Below, one piece after another: positions 44,678 through 58,740 of a DNA stretch of 64,000 nucleotides. A program made the position numbers and the translations under genes. The notes beneath the pieces were generated by a model. That model worked only from the letters and a program-made list of their open reading frames with translations. It did not search any database and was not told where the DNA came from. Origin of the DNA: an uncultured Bartonella sp. (GTDB lineage: Bacteria; Pseudomonadota; Alphaproteobacteria; Rhizobiales; Rhizobiaceae); NCBI GenBank assembly GCA_946478665.1, contig CAMLCZ010000010.1, positions 1 through 64,000 of the forward strand, written 5' to 3'. Numbering within the stretch: the first letter of the stretch is position 1; the number at the start of each line of letters is the position of its first letter.

Positions 44678-45022
44678 ATGACAATAAAAAGAATTGGCGT
44701 TGGTGACCGTATGAGCGAAGCCGTTGTTTTCAATGGTATGGTGTTTTTGTCTGGTCAGGTTGGCAGTCCTGGAAAAACAACAAAAGAACAAACAGTAGAA
44801 GCGCTTGCCGCAATAGATCAATTGCTGGCAAAAGCTGGCACCGACAAGTCACGCATCATTTCAGCAACAATCTGGCTGGCTGATATGGTTGATTTTGATA
44901 TGATGAATGAAGTTTGGGATAGTTGGGTTGTTAAAGGTTCCACCCCAACACGGGCAACCTGTCAGGCACAGCTTGCTTCACCGCTTTATCGGGTAGAAAT
45001 TATTGTGACAGCAGCATTATAA
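44678..45022 (+). CDS. RidA-family reactive enamine/imine deaminase
   Basis: A 114-residue member of the YjgF/YER057c/UK114 family. The active-site arginine lies in STPTRATCQAQLASPLYRVE and the preceding WDSWVV segment is conserved. GAGAGGGT precedes the ATG by about 7 nt. It probably works with the ornithine cyclodeaminase-type enzyme just upstream, in one operon, in the cytoplasm. Confidence 0.9.
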   Translation: MTIKRIGVGDRMSEAVVFNGMVFLSGQVGSPGKTTKEQTVEALAAIDQLLAKAGTDKSRIISATIWLADMVDFDMMNEVWDSWVVKGSTPTRATCQAQLASPLYRVEIIVTAAL

Positions 45023-45059
45023 CTCAGCAATTATTATCTCTGTAATCCATTGTTTTTTT

Positions 45060-45094
45060 CAAGCGGAAATACTTTTTTCAGGTGTTTCCGCTTG
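45060..45094. repeat. 13-bp inverted repeat with T-rich loop
   Basis: CAAGCGGAAATAC at 45060-45072 pairs with GTGTTTCCGCTTG at 45082-45094 (one G-T) around the loop TTTTTTCAG. A T-run lies before the stem, not after it, so this is not a standard terminator for either strand. It is 38 bp after the RidA-family gene. Confidence 0.8.
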
Positions 45095-48008
<2,914 letters not shown>

Positions 48009-48038
48009 GACAGCGTGACCGACTTTAAAGTAACGATA

Positions 48039-48060
48039 AACCGGCTCTTTTGAGCCGGTT
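48039..48060 (+). terminator. Rho-independent terminator after gyrB
   Basis: AACCGGCTC pairs with GAGCCGGTT around a TTTT loop and runs into TTTTTATT at 48061-48068. From 48069 to 48397 I see no gene: AT-rich, no assignable structure. Confidence 0.95.
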
Positions 48061-48397
48061 TTTTTATTTGCCCTGTAGATTTTTGACCATCATAACAATG
48101 CAATATCAACACGGATTATCAGCAATTATATTGATTTATAAGGAACAAATATCAAGAAATTTCAAACGTCAGATAATAAATTGTTTTCTGAAATGTATGG
48201 ATCATTGACCACGATTATCAATATTTTTGGGGAGGCGTTGAGGCGCAATCAAAAATAACCGGCTGTAGAAGCTTCTTCCAGATATCGACACAAGAAATGC
48301 GATACATTCTTTAAAAAATATAACTTATACCAAAAAGCATAAGCTATATTTTTAACATAACTAGCTGAATTCTATCAGTTATAATTTTCTAAAACTA

Positions 48398-49702
48398 TTA
48401 TACTTTAACAGGCTTTGATACTCTATCATCATTCCCGAAGAAATTGAGATAACGACGAATTTCTTTTTCGTCACCAATGGCTTTTTCGGTATTATCGGAA
48501 AGTTTCACGGCCGGCCGTCCATTGGCATGTGTAACTTTACAAACCAGTGAAATGGCATCAAGACCGGCTACTTCTTTCGGCGCGCAATCAACAAAATCAT
48601 TGGTAAGATTGGTGCCCCAACCAAAGCTCATTCTTACTCGCCCCTTAAAATGGCGGTATGTTTCTTCAATTGTGTCCACGTCCAAGGCGTCAGAGAAAAC
48701 GATCAATTTCTCGCGTGGATCTTTTCCTTGTTCTTGCCACCATTTGATGATGCGTTCACCGCCCTCTATTGGTGGGGCGCTGTCGGGTCTAAATCCAGTC
48801 CAGTCAGCTACCCATTCTGGCGCATTGCGTAAAAAGGCTGCCGTTCCAAAAGCGTCTGGTAAAGCAATCAATAAGTTGCCACCATAATAACGGTTCCAGT
48901 CTTGCATAACACGGTAGGGGGCTGTTTTCAGCTCTTCATTACTATTGGCAAGGGCTGCAACAACCATTGGCAATTCATGGGCATTGGTGCCAAGAGCTTC
49001 AAGATCTGTATCCATTGCAAGAAGGACGTTAGACGTACCAGTGAATGAATTTCCAATACCTTCTTTTAAGGCTTCAACACACCAACGTTGCCATAAAAAC
49101 GAATGACGCCGCCTTGTACCAAAATCTGAAATTCTGATGTCAGGGTATTTTTTTAAGCGGTCAACCTTACTCCACATCTTGGCTTTCGCACGGGCATAAA
49201 GAACATCAAGTGCAAAACGACCAAGATTGCGCATGGCAGCGCGAGAGCGCAATTCGTTGATAATGGCCAATGCAGGAATTTCCCACATTGTCGTGTATTT
49301 CCAAGGACCTTCAAAATTAAGAATATATTGCCCGTCCTTACGGGTCAGCTCATAGTCAGGCAACTGAAAGTCTTCCAACCAATGAAGAAAGTCTGGTGTA
49401 AATATCTGTTTGCGACCGTAAAACGTGTTACCGGCAAGCCAGATCATTTCTTTTTTGGTAAAGCGCAATGTGCGCGCATGGTCGAGCTGCGCTCTTAATT
49501 CATCTTCGTCAATCTCGTCGGCAAGACGGACTGTTTTGGTACGATTGATTAATGAAAAGGTAACATCAACATCGGAATAAAGCCCCCATATCATTTGTAA
49601 CATGAGAAGCTTATAGAAATCAGTATCCAGCAGCGAGCGAATGATCGGATCTAGTTTCCAAGTGTGATTGTATACACGTTCTGCAATATCTGTTCGCGCC
49701 AT
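48398..49702 (-). CDS. pncB: Nicotinate phosphoribosyltransferase
   Basis: PncB converts nicotinate and PRPP to nicotinate mononucleotide with ATP, in NAD salvage. The 434-residue length is typical. The motif FGTRRRHSF holds the phosphorylated histidine (about residue 200), TGTSNVLLA follows, and PRPP-binding [10 protein letters not shown] and [10 protein letters not shown] are present. It is monocistronic, with the promoter in the 110 bp to the glucan synthase. Confidence 0.96.
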   Translation of the reverse strand: MARTDIAERVYNHTWKLDPIIRSLLDTDFYKLLMLQMIWGLYSDVDVTFSLINRTKTVRLADEIDEDELRAQLDHARTLRFTKKEMIWLAGNTFYGRKQIFTPDFLHWLEDFQLPDYELTRKDGQYILNFEGPWKYTTMWEIPALAIINELRSRAAMRNLGRFALDVLYARAKAKMWSKVDRLKKYPDIRISDFGTRRRHSFLWQRWCVEALKEGIGNSFTGTSNVLLAMDTDLEALGTNAHELPMVVAALANSNEELKTAPYRVMQDWNRYYGGNLLIALPDAFGTAAFLRNAPEWVADWTGFRPDSAPPIEGGERIIKWWQEQGKDPREKLIVFSDALDVDTIEETYRHFKGRVRMSFGWGTNLTNDFVDCAPKEVAGLDAISLVCKVTHANGRPAVKLSDNTEKAIGDEKEIRRYLNFFGNDDRVSKPVKV

Positions 49703-49788
49703 AGTCTCATCTATCTTTTATGGTGTGGCTACATATAGTCGAAGCATTCTAGCCATAGAATAAATAAAGTAAACTAGTTTATAAAACA

Positions 49789-49814
49789 AATAAGGGGCAT
49801 TGAAGCCCCTTATT
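49789..49814 (-). terminator. Rho-independent terminator after the cyclic glucan synthase gene
   Basis: The stem AATAAGGGGC / GCCCCTTATT (49789-49798 with 49805-49814) starts right after the stop codon on the minus strand and is followed there by TTTGTTTTATAA. Confidence 0.88.
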
Positions 49815-52800
49815 CTAGTGGTTTATCGTGAGTATAATTTCGTGCTCACCTGTTTTTCTCAAATCAATACCACTGTCTTTATCACTAATTTTTTTGCCAT
49901 CTACCGTTAAAGTAGTATTTTTTCCACGAACAACTTTAATGAAATACGTTGCAGTATCTAGTTTTACAGTCGCTTCATAGCCCGTCCAATCACTTGGTAA
50001 ACAAGGTGTCAAGAATAGCTTCATTCCCTCACGGCGAATACCAAGTATGGCTTCAGTTGCTGCACGATAGAACCAGCCTGCTGAACCTGTATACCACGTC
50101 CAACCACCTTGACCACGCCGTGGCTCAACAGAATATATATCAGCTGCAATAGAGTATGGTTCAACACGATAGATATCGGGGTTTTCACCATGGGTAACTG
50201 GATTTATCATCGAGAAAATCCGATAGGCTTCATCATTTTCATTTAATTTTGCTAAAGCCAGAATACTCCATATAGCGCCATGGGTATATTGTCCGCCATT
50301 TTCACGAATACCGGCAGGATAACCTTTGATATAGCCAGGCTCAAGATCGGTTTTATTAAATGGCGGCCAGAATAAGCGGATTAGCCCGCCTTTTTCATCA
50401 AGGAGCTGGTCCAACATAGATTTCATTGCCTGTTTCTGGTGTTCTGTTTCTCCTAAACCAGAAATGACACTCCATGATTGTGCGATTGTATCGATTTGAC
50501 ATTCGTCATTTGCTTTAGAACCAAGAGGTGTACCATCATCAAAATAGCCACGGCGATACCACGCACCATCCCAACCACTTTTCTCGAGTGCTTTTGTTAG
50601 CTTATCGAGATGTTGAGACCATTTTTTGCCCCGTTTTTCATCCCCTTTTGCTTGCGCTAGGGGGATAAAGGCTTGCAAGGTTGCACCAAGGAACCAGCCC
50701 AGCCATACGCTTTCGCCCTTGCCTTCAATGCCGACAAGGTTCATGCCGTCATTCCAGTCTCCGCCGAGCATTAACGGCAAGCCATGTTTGCCAGTGCGTT
50801 TAATTGCAAGATCAAGAGCCAAAGCACAATGCTCATATAAAGTTACCGAGCGCGGCGAAATAGCTGGTTGGAAATAACTGTCATGTTGGCCTTCTTGTAA
50901 TTGGTCACCTTCAATAAAAGCTATTTCCGTATCCAAAAATTCCGTGTCACCAGTTGTCTTTGTGTAAAGCGCTGCACCATAAGCAAGCCAAGCGACATCG
51001 TCAGAAATACGCGTTCTAACGCCAGCACCAGTTGCAGGTAGCCACCAGTGTTGCACGTCCCCTTCAGGGAATTGGCGAGACGCGGCATTAAGCAATTGCT
51101 CACGCGCCAATTCAGGTTTGAGCAGTAATAAAGATAGCGTGTCTTGTAGCTGGTCACGGAAACCAAAAGCACCACTGGCTTGATAGAAGGCAGCACGAGC
51201 CATAATGCGACAAGCATAAGCTTGATAAGGCAGCCAACCATTCACCATAATATCAAATGATGGATCACCTGTTTTGACCTGAACACCAGAAACAAAATCT
51301 TTCCATTCATTTTTTTCGTTTTCTAGAACCGTGCTGAACGACTCTTTCCGTATCGTGTCGAGCAGTTTTTCAGCGAAATTCTGGTTTTCAGCGTTACCAA
51401 GATAGAAGATAATTTCCTTCTTCTCGTCGGCTTTGAGTTCAATATCATATGCCAATGCAGAACATGGATCACGCCCCACTTCCACGGTATTGGAAAGAGC
51501 TTCTCCTTTTCTAATTGCAGCCGGATGTTTTACCGTACCGGTTGCCCCGATAAATTCTGTTCTATCCGCCGTATGGCTTGAAGGTGCAATAGAGGCTGCA
51601 ATAAAGCTTACCTGATCGGATTTTTCGGTATGATAAGGATTGCGAACAAAAAGTGCGCCCCGTTTTTTATCATATTTGGATACGATAAACGGTGCATTCT
51701 TGGTTCTTACATTGCCCAAAACCCATTCGACATAGTCATATAAACGCAACGAATGAGAAACCTTATCTTCATTATGGATGACAAGGCGTGATAGGCGGAT
51801 TGGTCTGTGGCAATCAACGGTATGTGTCAACTCAAGACTAATCGCATCATGTTTGGAACGGAATGTTGAATAGCCAAACCCATGACGGGCTTCATATAGA
51901 GCCTTGTCATTGCATTCTACCGCAGAAACTGGCGAGAATCTTTTGAGTGATTGGCGATCAACAATATAGAGCGCTTCGCCAGGACGGTTAACAACAGGGT
52001 CATTGGCCCAAGGCGTTAATTGATAGTCACGACTATTGCCCGCCCAAGTAAAAGCAGACCCTTCGGCAGAAACATGAAAACCAAAGTTTTCGTTTGAAAT
52101 AACGTTAATCCATGGATTAGGTGTCGGAGTACGACCTGCCAACCGGATAACATAGCTATTATCCGTGTCAAAGCCACCATAGCCATTCCAAAATGCAAGA
52201 TCCTTACCATCGGGAAGTGAGCAAGCTTTATGCTGGTCGCCAATAATGCCGATAGAGGTAAATTGACCCTGTTCTATAGGTGGTACATTTTCAGCATTCC
52301 GACCATTTTTCCGTTGGAGTGCTTTATTCGACGAGGCATTTTTGCCTTTTGTCGAAGTATCCTCGCCGTCAGTTTGGTTACTGCGTGATGCAAGGTCGGA
52401 ATCAATATTTTCCATACGCTTTAATTGCTCTGATAAAGAGCCGTTTTGCGCTTGTAAAACAATACGGGCACTTGCTAACAAAGTGTTGAAACTTGCTTCA
52501 TCAATCTGGTCACGCCGTACCGTGAAAATATGTTGGCGACCATCAGCTTCGGCTGTACGGTTGCGGTAACCTTCACACATCCATTCTATAGCGCGTTGCG
52601 TATCCTGCGCATAAGAAAAAGCCCGCTCATTGAGAATAACAATATCAACTGTCAAACCACGCATACGCCAATATTCATGCGCTTTTAATAGACCACGCAA
52701 CACGTCAAGATCGGCTTCATTATCCAGACGCAGCAGGAAGATTGGAAAATCACCTGAAATTGACATAGGCCAAAGATCGGATTGTTTTCCAAGGGTTTCC

Positions 52801-55800
52801 GCTAAGGTTTCGGCAGGCAAGCGCCATGTACGATCTGGATAGATAAGTGGTGTTGCAAATTTTTGGTAAACAATAGCCTCTTTGGGTTTGATACCAATTT
52901 GATAGAGAGAAACCTGCGAACGTGTCCATGCTAATGAAAATTCACGCTGGAAAACGTTTGGTTGGCGGTAATATTCAACTTGCGTGTTTAGTTTTTCTCT
53001 AGAATCTGCAGCAAATGTCCAGAAAATAAGATCGGCTTTTTTCCGTGCAGGCACTCTGACGCGACAACGTATAGCAGCAACAGGATCAAGGACACATCCC
53101 TGACTTCCGGTTAATGTTGCGCCTCGGTCAAATGCACTCGGGCGACGGATAGAACGTCCTCGGCCTATGAAAACACGACGGTCTGTTTCAGCTTCCGCAT
53201 CACGGATTGCGCCAGATGTATCGGTAACAAAATGGGCAACATGAATATCCGGATCTTTTGGATCACGCTTGCGCCGTTTGGCATAGATTGTGCCACCTTG
53301 ATCGGCAATTTCTGTTTCAACAAACATACGTGAAAACACCGTATGGGCAGAATCGGTGTCTGGTGTTGTTAACACGAGTTCGGCATAAGACGTTATTTCC
53401 AGAATACGATCTTTGCTGGTTGTATTGATAAGTTCAATACGGCGGCCTTCACCGTCGCCTTCCGAGGCAACGATACATTCAACCGTGGATTTTATGCCGT
53501 CAACTGTTTTGGAATATTCGGCTTTTTCATCGGTGAAAACAGCAATGGCTTCTTCTTCGGCAACACGTGTCGGTTCGCCCGTTGCAGACCACCAACGTCC
53601 ACTTTCCGGATCACGCAAGAAGAAAAATGTACCCTGTTGATCTTCTGCAGCATCTGGCACAAAACGCGTTATCGCATAATTATGCCAGCGGCTGTAACCG
53701 GAACCGTTACCAGTGAGCATAACGGAATAGGCGCCATTTGATAACAGAACCGTCGCACGTGACTTTGTAAGTGGTTCTTCAATAACGCGAATTGGTGCAT
53801 CTTCAAATCCACCTGAGTCACTGCGCATAGGATTGGCTGTTTTTGCATGCACCATTGGAATTTCACGTGGTGCTTTTTCTTGCAGCAATAATTGCGTTGC
53901 TTCAATCACCGGATCACGGTGGAAACGATTTCGCATACGACCGTCAAAAATGACATTGTTGATCGCCAAAATAGACATGCCGTGGTGGTGGGCATAGTAA
54001 TTTTTGACAACCGCATATTTTTCACCTTCACGCACACGTGCAGGCGTAAAATCTACGGAATCATGGAAACCATATTTGCCAAGCGCACCAAGATCACGCA
54101 AGCGGTTCAAATTGGCAACCGCCTCTGTTGGCATATATTGTGAAGCCAATATACTGGCATATGGCGCTATAACGGCATTGCGCGAAAGGCCGCGTTGTAG
54201 ACCAAGACTAGGAACACCAAAATTTGAATATTGATAGTTCATTTGTTGGTCACGCGCATTGAATGCCGCTTCGGATATACCCCAAGGTAAACCACGTTCA
54301 TTGGCATATTGAATTTGACGCCGCACAATAAGTCTATTGGTTTGATCCAGCAGCGAACCGAGCGGTTCACGCATAACAAGAGGTGGCATCAAATATTCAA
54401 ACATGGACCCCGACCATGAAAGGAGGGCACCTTTCCAGCCAACTGGAACAAGCATACGTCCCAGACGGAACCAATGCTCTACCTTGATGTCACCCTTGGC
54501 AATGGCAAACAAGCTGGACAAACGAGCCTCGGATGCCAGCAAATCGTAACAGCTCTCATCCAATTCATTTTCTTGAACCCGATATCCAATTGATAGGAGG
54601 CGGCGTTCGCTGCGTTCCAGAAAATCAAATTTCATGTCAAAAGCAAATTGACGCGCTTTTTCCGCAAGCTGATAGAGTTTGTTGCGCAGGCTTTCCGTGT
54701 CATGATCGCCGGTGGCGTCATCATTATGCGCTTCACACGTTTCTATGAGACATTCAGCCCAAGACACAACATTCTTGGATTCATCGCTATTGATCTCACC
54801 GTCAAGTTCACTGGTAAGGCGGGCAATGTCATTTGCCGCAACGGTCAAGTTGATGGTGCGAAATGTTGCTGTTTCCGGCTCATCCATAATCGAGCGAACA
54901 GCACGGCGGAAATTTGCTATACGTTCTTCAATCCGGCGGCGCAAAGGACGCAAAATCCGTCTGTCATCCGGTATGAGATGAAGTGTTTCTTCAAGTATGT
55001 CATTGACATCAAGGAGGCCTGCAAGATCGCCTTGTAAAAAGACTGATGGCGCCTCTGCCCATTCTTTTAAGGCCGAAGAAAGGGTTACCAAATGCCCTGC
55101 CAGATTTCCTGAATCAACGGTTGATACATAACTTGGCTGCAAAGCTTGCAATGTGTCAGTCTCATACCAGTTGTAGAAATGGCCACGGAACCTTTCCATT
55201 TTTTCCATTGAGACCAAGGTGCGTTCAATCCGCAAAATAGCCGATTCAAAGCTAATCCAGCCAAAATCACGTGCCGCAACTGTTGACAAGAGATAGACAC
55301 CAATATTGGTCGGCGATGTTCTGCGCGCAACAACCGGATATGGCTCTTCCTGAAAGTTGTCAGGTGGCAGAAAATTGTTTTCTGCATTGGCAAATGCTTC
55401 GTAATAATGCCATGTGCGCCGTCCTATGCGGCGTAACTCGCCCTTATCGGATGAGCGAATTTCAAGAGAATCTTGCAACACTGCTGACCGGCTAACAACC
55501 CATGCGATAAAGGGTGAAAAAAACCAAGCAAGACCAAAAGGCAAAGCAACAAAAACACCCGAATTATGTAACGATGCCGGTAATGCAATGGAAACAATAC
55601 CAATTAAAGAGGCTGGCCACATTGTCATAATATAATAATGCAATGTGTTGGGGGCAGAGCGTGTCGCTGCCGATGTTTTCCATTCCAGCATATGGTGATG
55701 CGAAACAAACAAGCGATATAAGGTGCGGATAATTGCATCAACCATATAATAGGCAGAATAGGCCAGAAACGTTGTTCTGAGAGCAACATCGGCAGTACTT

Positions 55801-58418
55801 GTAGCAATATTTGTCAGAACCGACTGAAAGTGCCCACGCAGAGAATTATCCATGCTTGTTGGCATAATACCGCGAATAACACCAAGTGTTGGTGCTGCAA
55901 ACATTCCCAACAAAAGGAAAATTTGCCAGAAAACAGCACTGTGAAGCGGCAAGACGCACCAGCCCGTGAGGGATGCAATAATCCACAATAACGGTGTCAA
56001 TGATCGCCGTAAATTGTCCTGCATTTTCCAGCGTGTTACAAGGCTGATGTTATGGCGGGTGAGGAGGTAAGGCAATAATTGCCAATCACCACGAATCCAA
56101 CGATGGTGGCGCGCAACATCAACATTATATGCGGTCGGATAATCTTCCACCACTTCAACATCGCTGACGAAACCAGCGCGTGCATAGCCACCTTCCAATA
56201 GGTCATGACTTAGAACTGCATTTTCATTAACTTTGTTGGCTAACGCAATTTCAAATGCATCAATATCGTATAAACCTTTACCTGTATAAGTCCCTTCACC
56301 AAGAAGGTCCTGATAGGTGTCAGATACAGCAAATACATAAGGGTCAATTCCTCGATTAACAGAGAAGACACGTTGTAAAAACGATGCCTCATCACCCGTT
56401 GTTAAAGAGGGCGTAACACGGGGTTGCAAAATGCCATAGCCACGAACAACCGTTTTGGTTTTTGGATCAATGACAGGTCTATTCAAGGGGTGATTTAATT
56501 TACCCACCATCCGTGTAACGGAATCTGGTGTAAGCCGTGTGTCAGAATCCAATGTCATGACAAAACGGCAATCGAGCGGCAGACGCGGATCGGCGGGGAA
56601 GAAGCTTGTATCTTTATCACCACGTAATAATAGATTGAGTTCATGCAGTTTGCCGCGTTTACGCTCCCACCCCATCCAGCAACCTTCACTGGCGTTATAA
56701 AGGCGGTGACGATGTAAGATGAAGAATAATGGTTGCCCATCACCACGATAATGATGGTTAAGATCTGCAATGCTCTTTTGTGCATATTCCAGCAAATCCA
56801 TATCATCGGCAGTTTCTTCTGAATTGGCATCAGCCCAGTCGGTTGCCAAAGCAAAATAGACAGCACCTTGTGGATTTGACAGGTAATGGACTTCAAGATT
56901 ACGAATTTGCTCGTCGATTGTATCGCGCGACGTAATCATTGTTGGAACAACAACAAGTGTTTTGGCGTCTTCAGGAATGCCATCCTTATATTCATAACCG
57001 ATCAATCGAGTGGGCGCGACAGTCCATGCACACAATGTGTTAAAAAGTGCAAAGGCTGTATCCATTGTGGGAAACAATGCCAAAGCGGTAAATGTCAAAC
57101 ACATGGAGTGGCTCAAACCAGAGCTTTTAAGCAAAGCATAAACCGCAATTAAGATCAGAACCGTAATGACCGATACTGGAATAGCAATACTCCAGATTTT
57201 CATTGCACGGAATGCGCGCATGAATTTCAGCTTTAAAGGCCGGTCATATTGGCACATTTCTTCAAAGGCTTTGCTGCCTTCGCCCACTAGAAACCACGCA
57301 ACAGATGCGTTTGCTTCATTATCGCTCTTGCGGACAGCCTCGGCCATATCCAAAGCTTTTTGCGTCACTTCAATTTCAGTCAAAGGCGAACGCCGTGCAA
57401 TTTTTTCAATGACAACGCGATAGGTATTGCGTGATTGAAAATCCAGTTCGGCATAATCGCTATTATCACGCAACATAGCATCGACATGGCTGACACTTTC
57501 AAACCATGTTGTCCAGTCAACATCATCAATAGCTTTTAGCGCCCTGATAATGTTGCCCATAGTTACGCCGCCGGTTGATTGACGGGCATGTTCCTCTGTT
57601 GTCGCCGCCTCAGGATCACTGCCGCGGCGATGCATCTGTTCTTCGAGCCAATTAAGTGCTGCTGTGGAATCGACTGAAGCGCCACGCAATCTATATAGAA
57701 GATGAGCAGAAAAGGTTGGGTCAGCGGTTAATTCTTCATAAACAGAGAAAATACCTTGTAAGGCGCTGGCATCTTCGGCAACAGCCATTTTATCGGCAAC
57801 CTGATTGGCGAATTGTCGCATACGGCGTGCTTTTTCGATACGCAAAGAAAGCCTACGGGCATTTTCGATCAAAACAAGCCGAACAGCAGAAGGCAGAGCC
57901 CATAATTCACCAATTTGGAAATCGGTAACTTGCTGATATCCTTTAACCATTGCAGTTAAAGTTTTCAGTGAAAAGCTACTATCAGTATGTGCAACATAAA
58001 GCCAGGCAAGTGCAAAAATACGCGGTAATTCTGTTTCACCTTTATAAGGTGGCAATTGTTTTACAAACGATCTTGGAAAATCACGTCGCGTCTGCTGTAC
58101 AGTTTTATCAATCGTATAGTGGTTATCCAAAAGCCATTGTGCTGCAGGTGTAATGGTTTCATTGTTGCGCGCAGCCGCATCTGTTGCACGAAACGCATGC
58201 AAAATTAGCTTGGAATTTTCCGTTAATCGATGACTAAAATCAAAGGGGGTAAATTCTGGCAAAATTATCTTCTTGCCCTCGGCCATTTCATGGGCAAGCT
58301 GTTGTAGCTCATCTTCCGATTTGAAAGTGGCACGTATGGGAAATGCTGTATCAGGCAGATAACGTACTTCCGTTTGCTGGGAAAGAAGCCACTGAATTGA
58401 TGATGCGTTTTCCGCCAT
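49815..58418 (-). CDS. cgs: Cyclic beta-1,2-glucan synthase
   Basis: A 2867-residue inner-membrane enzyme that builds, elongates and cyclises beta-1,2-glucan from UDP-glucose using itself as primer; the product is exported to the periplasm. The N-terminal GT84 domain is flanked by membrane helices (about residues 405-470 and 800-990) and has DxD motif DSD at residues 624-626, HDLLEG with Asp739 and RHHRW at 770-774, then RGDWQ. The C-terminal GH94 phosphorylase-like domain controls length and carries GDWND with Asp2554 and Asp2557. A central glucoamylase-like domain sits between them (GLQRGLSRNAVIAPYAS, AHHHGMSILAINN). The gene has its own promoter and terminator. Confidence 0.97.
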   Translation of the reverse strand: MAENASSIQWLLSQQTEVRYLPDTAFPIRATFKSEDELQQLAHEMAEGKKIILPEFTPFDFSHRLTENSKLILHAFRATDAAARNNETITPAAQWLLDNHYTIDKTVQQTRRDFPRSFVKQLPPYKGETELPRIFALAWLYVAHTDSSFSLKTLTAMVKGYQQVTDFQIGELWALPSAVRLVLIENARRLSLRIEKARRMRQFANQVADKMAVAEDASALQGIFSVYEELTADPTFSAHLLYRLRGASVDSTAALNWLEEQMHRRGSDPEAATTEEHARQSTGGVTMGNIIRALKAIDDVDWTTWFESVSHVDAMLRDNSDYAELDFQSRNTYRVVIEKIARRSPLTEIEVTQKALDMAEAVRKSDNEANASVAWFLVGEGSKAFEEMCQYDRPLKLKFMRAFRAMKIWSIAIPVSVITVLILIAVYALLKSSGLSHSMCLTFTALALFPTMDTAFALFNTLCAWTVAPTRLIGYEYKDGIPEDAKTLVVVPTMITSRDTIDEQIRNLEVHYLSNPQGAVYFALATDWADANSEETADDMDLLEYAQKSIADLNHHYRGDGQPLFFILHRHRLYNASEGCWMGWERKRGKLHELNLLLRGDKDTSFFPADPRLPLDCRFVMTLDSDTRLTPDSVTRMVGKLNHPLNRPVIDPKTKTVVRGYGILQPRVTPSLTTGDEASFLQRVFSVNRGIDPYVFAVSDTYQDLLGEGTYTGKGLYDIDAFEIALANKVNENAVLSHDLLEGGYARAGFVSDVEVVEDYPTAYNVDVARHHRWIRGDWQLLPYLLTRHNISLVTRWKMQDNLRRSLTPLLWIIASLTGWCVLPLHSAVFWQIFLLLGMFAAPTLGVIRGIMPTSMDNSLRGHFQSVLTNIATSTADVALRTTFLAYSAYYMVDAIIRTLYRLFVSHHHMLEWKTSAATRSAPNTLHYYIMTMWPASLIGIVSIALPASLHNSGVFVALPFGLAWFFSPFIAWVVSRSAVLQDSLEIRSSDKGELRRIGRRTWHYYEAFANAENNFLPPDNFQEEPYPVVARRTSPTNIGVYLLSTVAARDFGWISFESAILRIERTLVSMEKMERFRGHFYNWYETDTLQALQPSYVSTVDSGNLAGHLVTLSSALKEWAEAPSVFLQGDLAGLLDVNDILEETLHLIPDDRRILRPLRRRIEERIANFRRAVRSIMDEPETATFRTINLTVAANDIARLTSELDGEINSDESKNVVSWAECLIETCEAHNDDATGDHDTESLRNKLYQLAEKARQFAFDMKFDFLERSERRLLSIGYRVQENELDESCYDLLASEARLSSLFAIAKGDIKVEHWFRLGRMLVPVGWKGALLSWSGSMFEYLMPPLVMREPLGSLLDQTNRLIVRRQIQYANERGLPWGISEAAFNARDQQMNYQYSNFGVPSLGLQRGLSRNAVIAPYASILASQYMPTEAVANLNRLRDLGALGKYGFHDSVDFTPARVREGEKYAVVKNYYAHHHGMSILAINNVIFDGRMRNRFHRDPVIEATQLLLQEKAPREIPMVHAKTANPMRSDSGGFEDAPIRVIEEPLTKSRATVLLSNGAYSVMLTGNGSGYSRWHNYAITRFVPDAAEDQQGTFFFLRDPESGRWWSATGEPTRVAEEEAIAVFTDEKAEYSKTVDGIKSTVECIVASEGDGEGRRIELINTTSKDRILEITSYAELVLTTPDTDSAHTVFSRMFVETEIADQGGTIYAKRRKRDPKDPDIHVAHFVTDTSGAIRDAEAETDRRVFIGRGRSIRRPSAFDRGATLTGSQGCVLDPVAAIRCRVRVPARKKADLIFWTFAADSREKLNTQVEYYRQPNVFQREFSLAWTRSQVSLYQIGIKPKEAIVYQKFATPLIYPDRTWRLPAETLAETLGKQSDLWPMSISGDFPIFLLRLDNEADLDVLRGLLKAHEYWRMRGLTVDIVILNERAFSYAQDTQRAIEWMCEGYRNRTAEADGRQHIFTVRRDQIDEASFNTLLASARIVLQAQNGSLSEQLKRMENIDSDLASRSNQTDGEDTSTKGKNASSNKALQRKNGRNAENVPPIEQGQFTSIGIIGDQHKACSLPDGKDLAFWNGYGGFDTDNSYVIRLAGRTPTPNPWINVISNENFGFHVSAEGSAFTWAGNSRDYQLTPWANDPVVNRPGEALYIVDRQSLKRFSPVSAVECNDKALYEARHGFGYSTFRSKHDAISLELTHTVDCHRPIRLSRLVIHNEDKVSHSLRLYDYVEWVLGNVRTKNAPFIVSKYDKKRGALFVRNPYHTEKSDQVSFIAASIAPSSHTADRTEFIGATGTVKHPAAIRKGEALSNTVEVGRDPCSALAYDIELKADEKKEIIFYLGNAENQNFAEKLLDTIRKESFSTVLENEKNEWKDFVSGVQVKTGDPSFDIMVNGWLPYQAYACRIMARAAFYQASGAFGFRDQLQDTLSLLLLKPELAREQLLNAASRQFPEGDVQHWWLPATGAGVRTRISDDVAWLAYGAALYTKTTGDTEFLDTEIAFIEGDQLQEGQHDSYFQPAISPRSVTLYEHCALALDLAIKRTGKHGLPLMLGGDWNDGMNLVGIEGKGESVWLGWFLGATLQAFIPLAQAKGDEKRGKKWSQHLDKLTKALEKSGWDGAWYRRGYFDDGTPLGSKANDECQIDTIAQSWSVISGLGETEHQKQAMKSMLDQLLDEKGGLIRLFWPPFNKTDLEPGYIKGYPAGIRENGGQYTHGAIWSILALAKLNENDEAYRIFSMINPVTHGENPDIYRVEPYSIAADIYSVEPRRGQGGWTWYTGSAGWFYRAATEAILGIRREGMKLFLTPCLPSDWTGYEATVKLDTATYFIKVVRGKNTTLTVDGKKISDKDSGIDLRKTGEHEIILTINH

Positions 58419-58695
58419 TTTGTTTTACCCTCGTCATACGCAACTACATGCGACAGAATATTTTTGTCAGTTTAATAAAAAACTATCTCTTTTTTATTAA
58501 ACGACATTTTGAGTTTTTTTGGGAAACTCTTAACACATTATATTACAGTGCGAAAAAATCGGCACTAAGTGATATTGGTTTTTATTGAAAATGGTAAAAA
58601 TCTTGAAAGCAAGCTGTAAATCAGCGCATTTCAGGTGATTTTACAACCAAAATATACATGAATAGTATTTGATGTGGAGCTTTTTACATAAATAA
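58419..58695. other. Intergenic region between cgs and maeB
   Basis: AT-rich, about 280 bp, with a GAGGG ribosome binding site of cgs at the left edge. It holds the cgs promoter; no box is distinctive. I see no gene. Confidence 0.5.
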
Positions 58696-58721
58696 AAAGC
58701 CCCATAAAGATATGGGGCTTT
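58696..58721 (-). terminator. Rho-independent terminator after maeB
   Basis: AAAGCCCCATA (58696-58706) pairs with TATGGGGCTTT (58711-58721) around AAGA. On the minus strand it follows the maeB stop by about 20 bp and precedes a U-rich stretch (TTATTTATG). Confidence 0.88.
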
Positions 58722-58740
58722 CGAATTTTTGTGATTGAAC

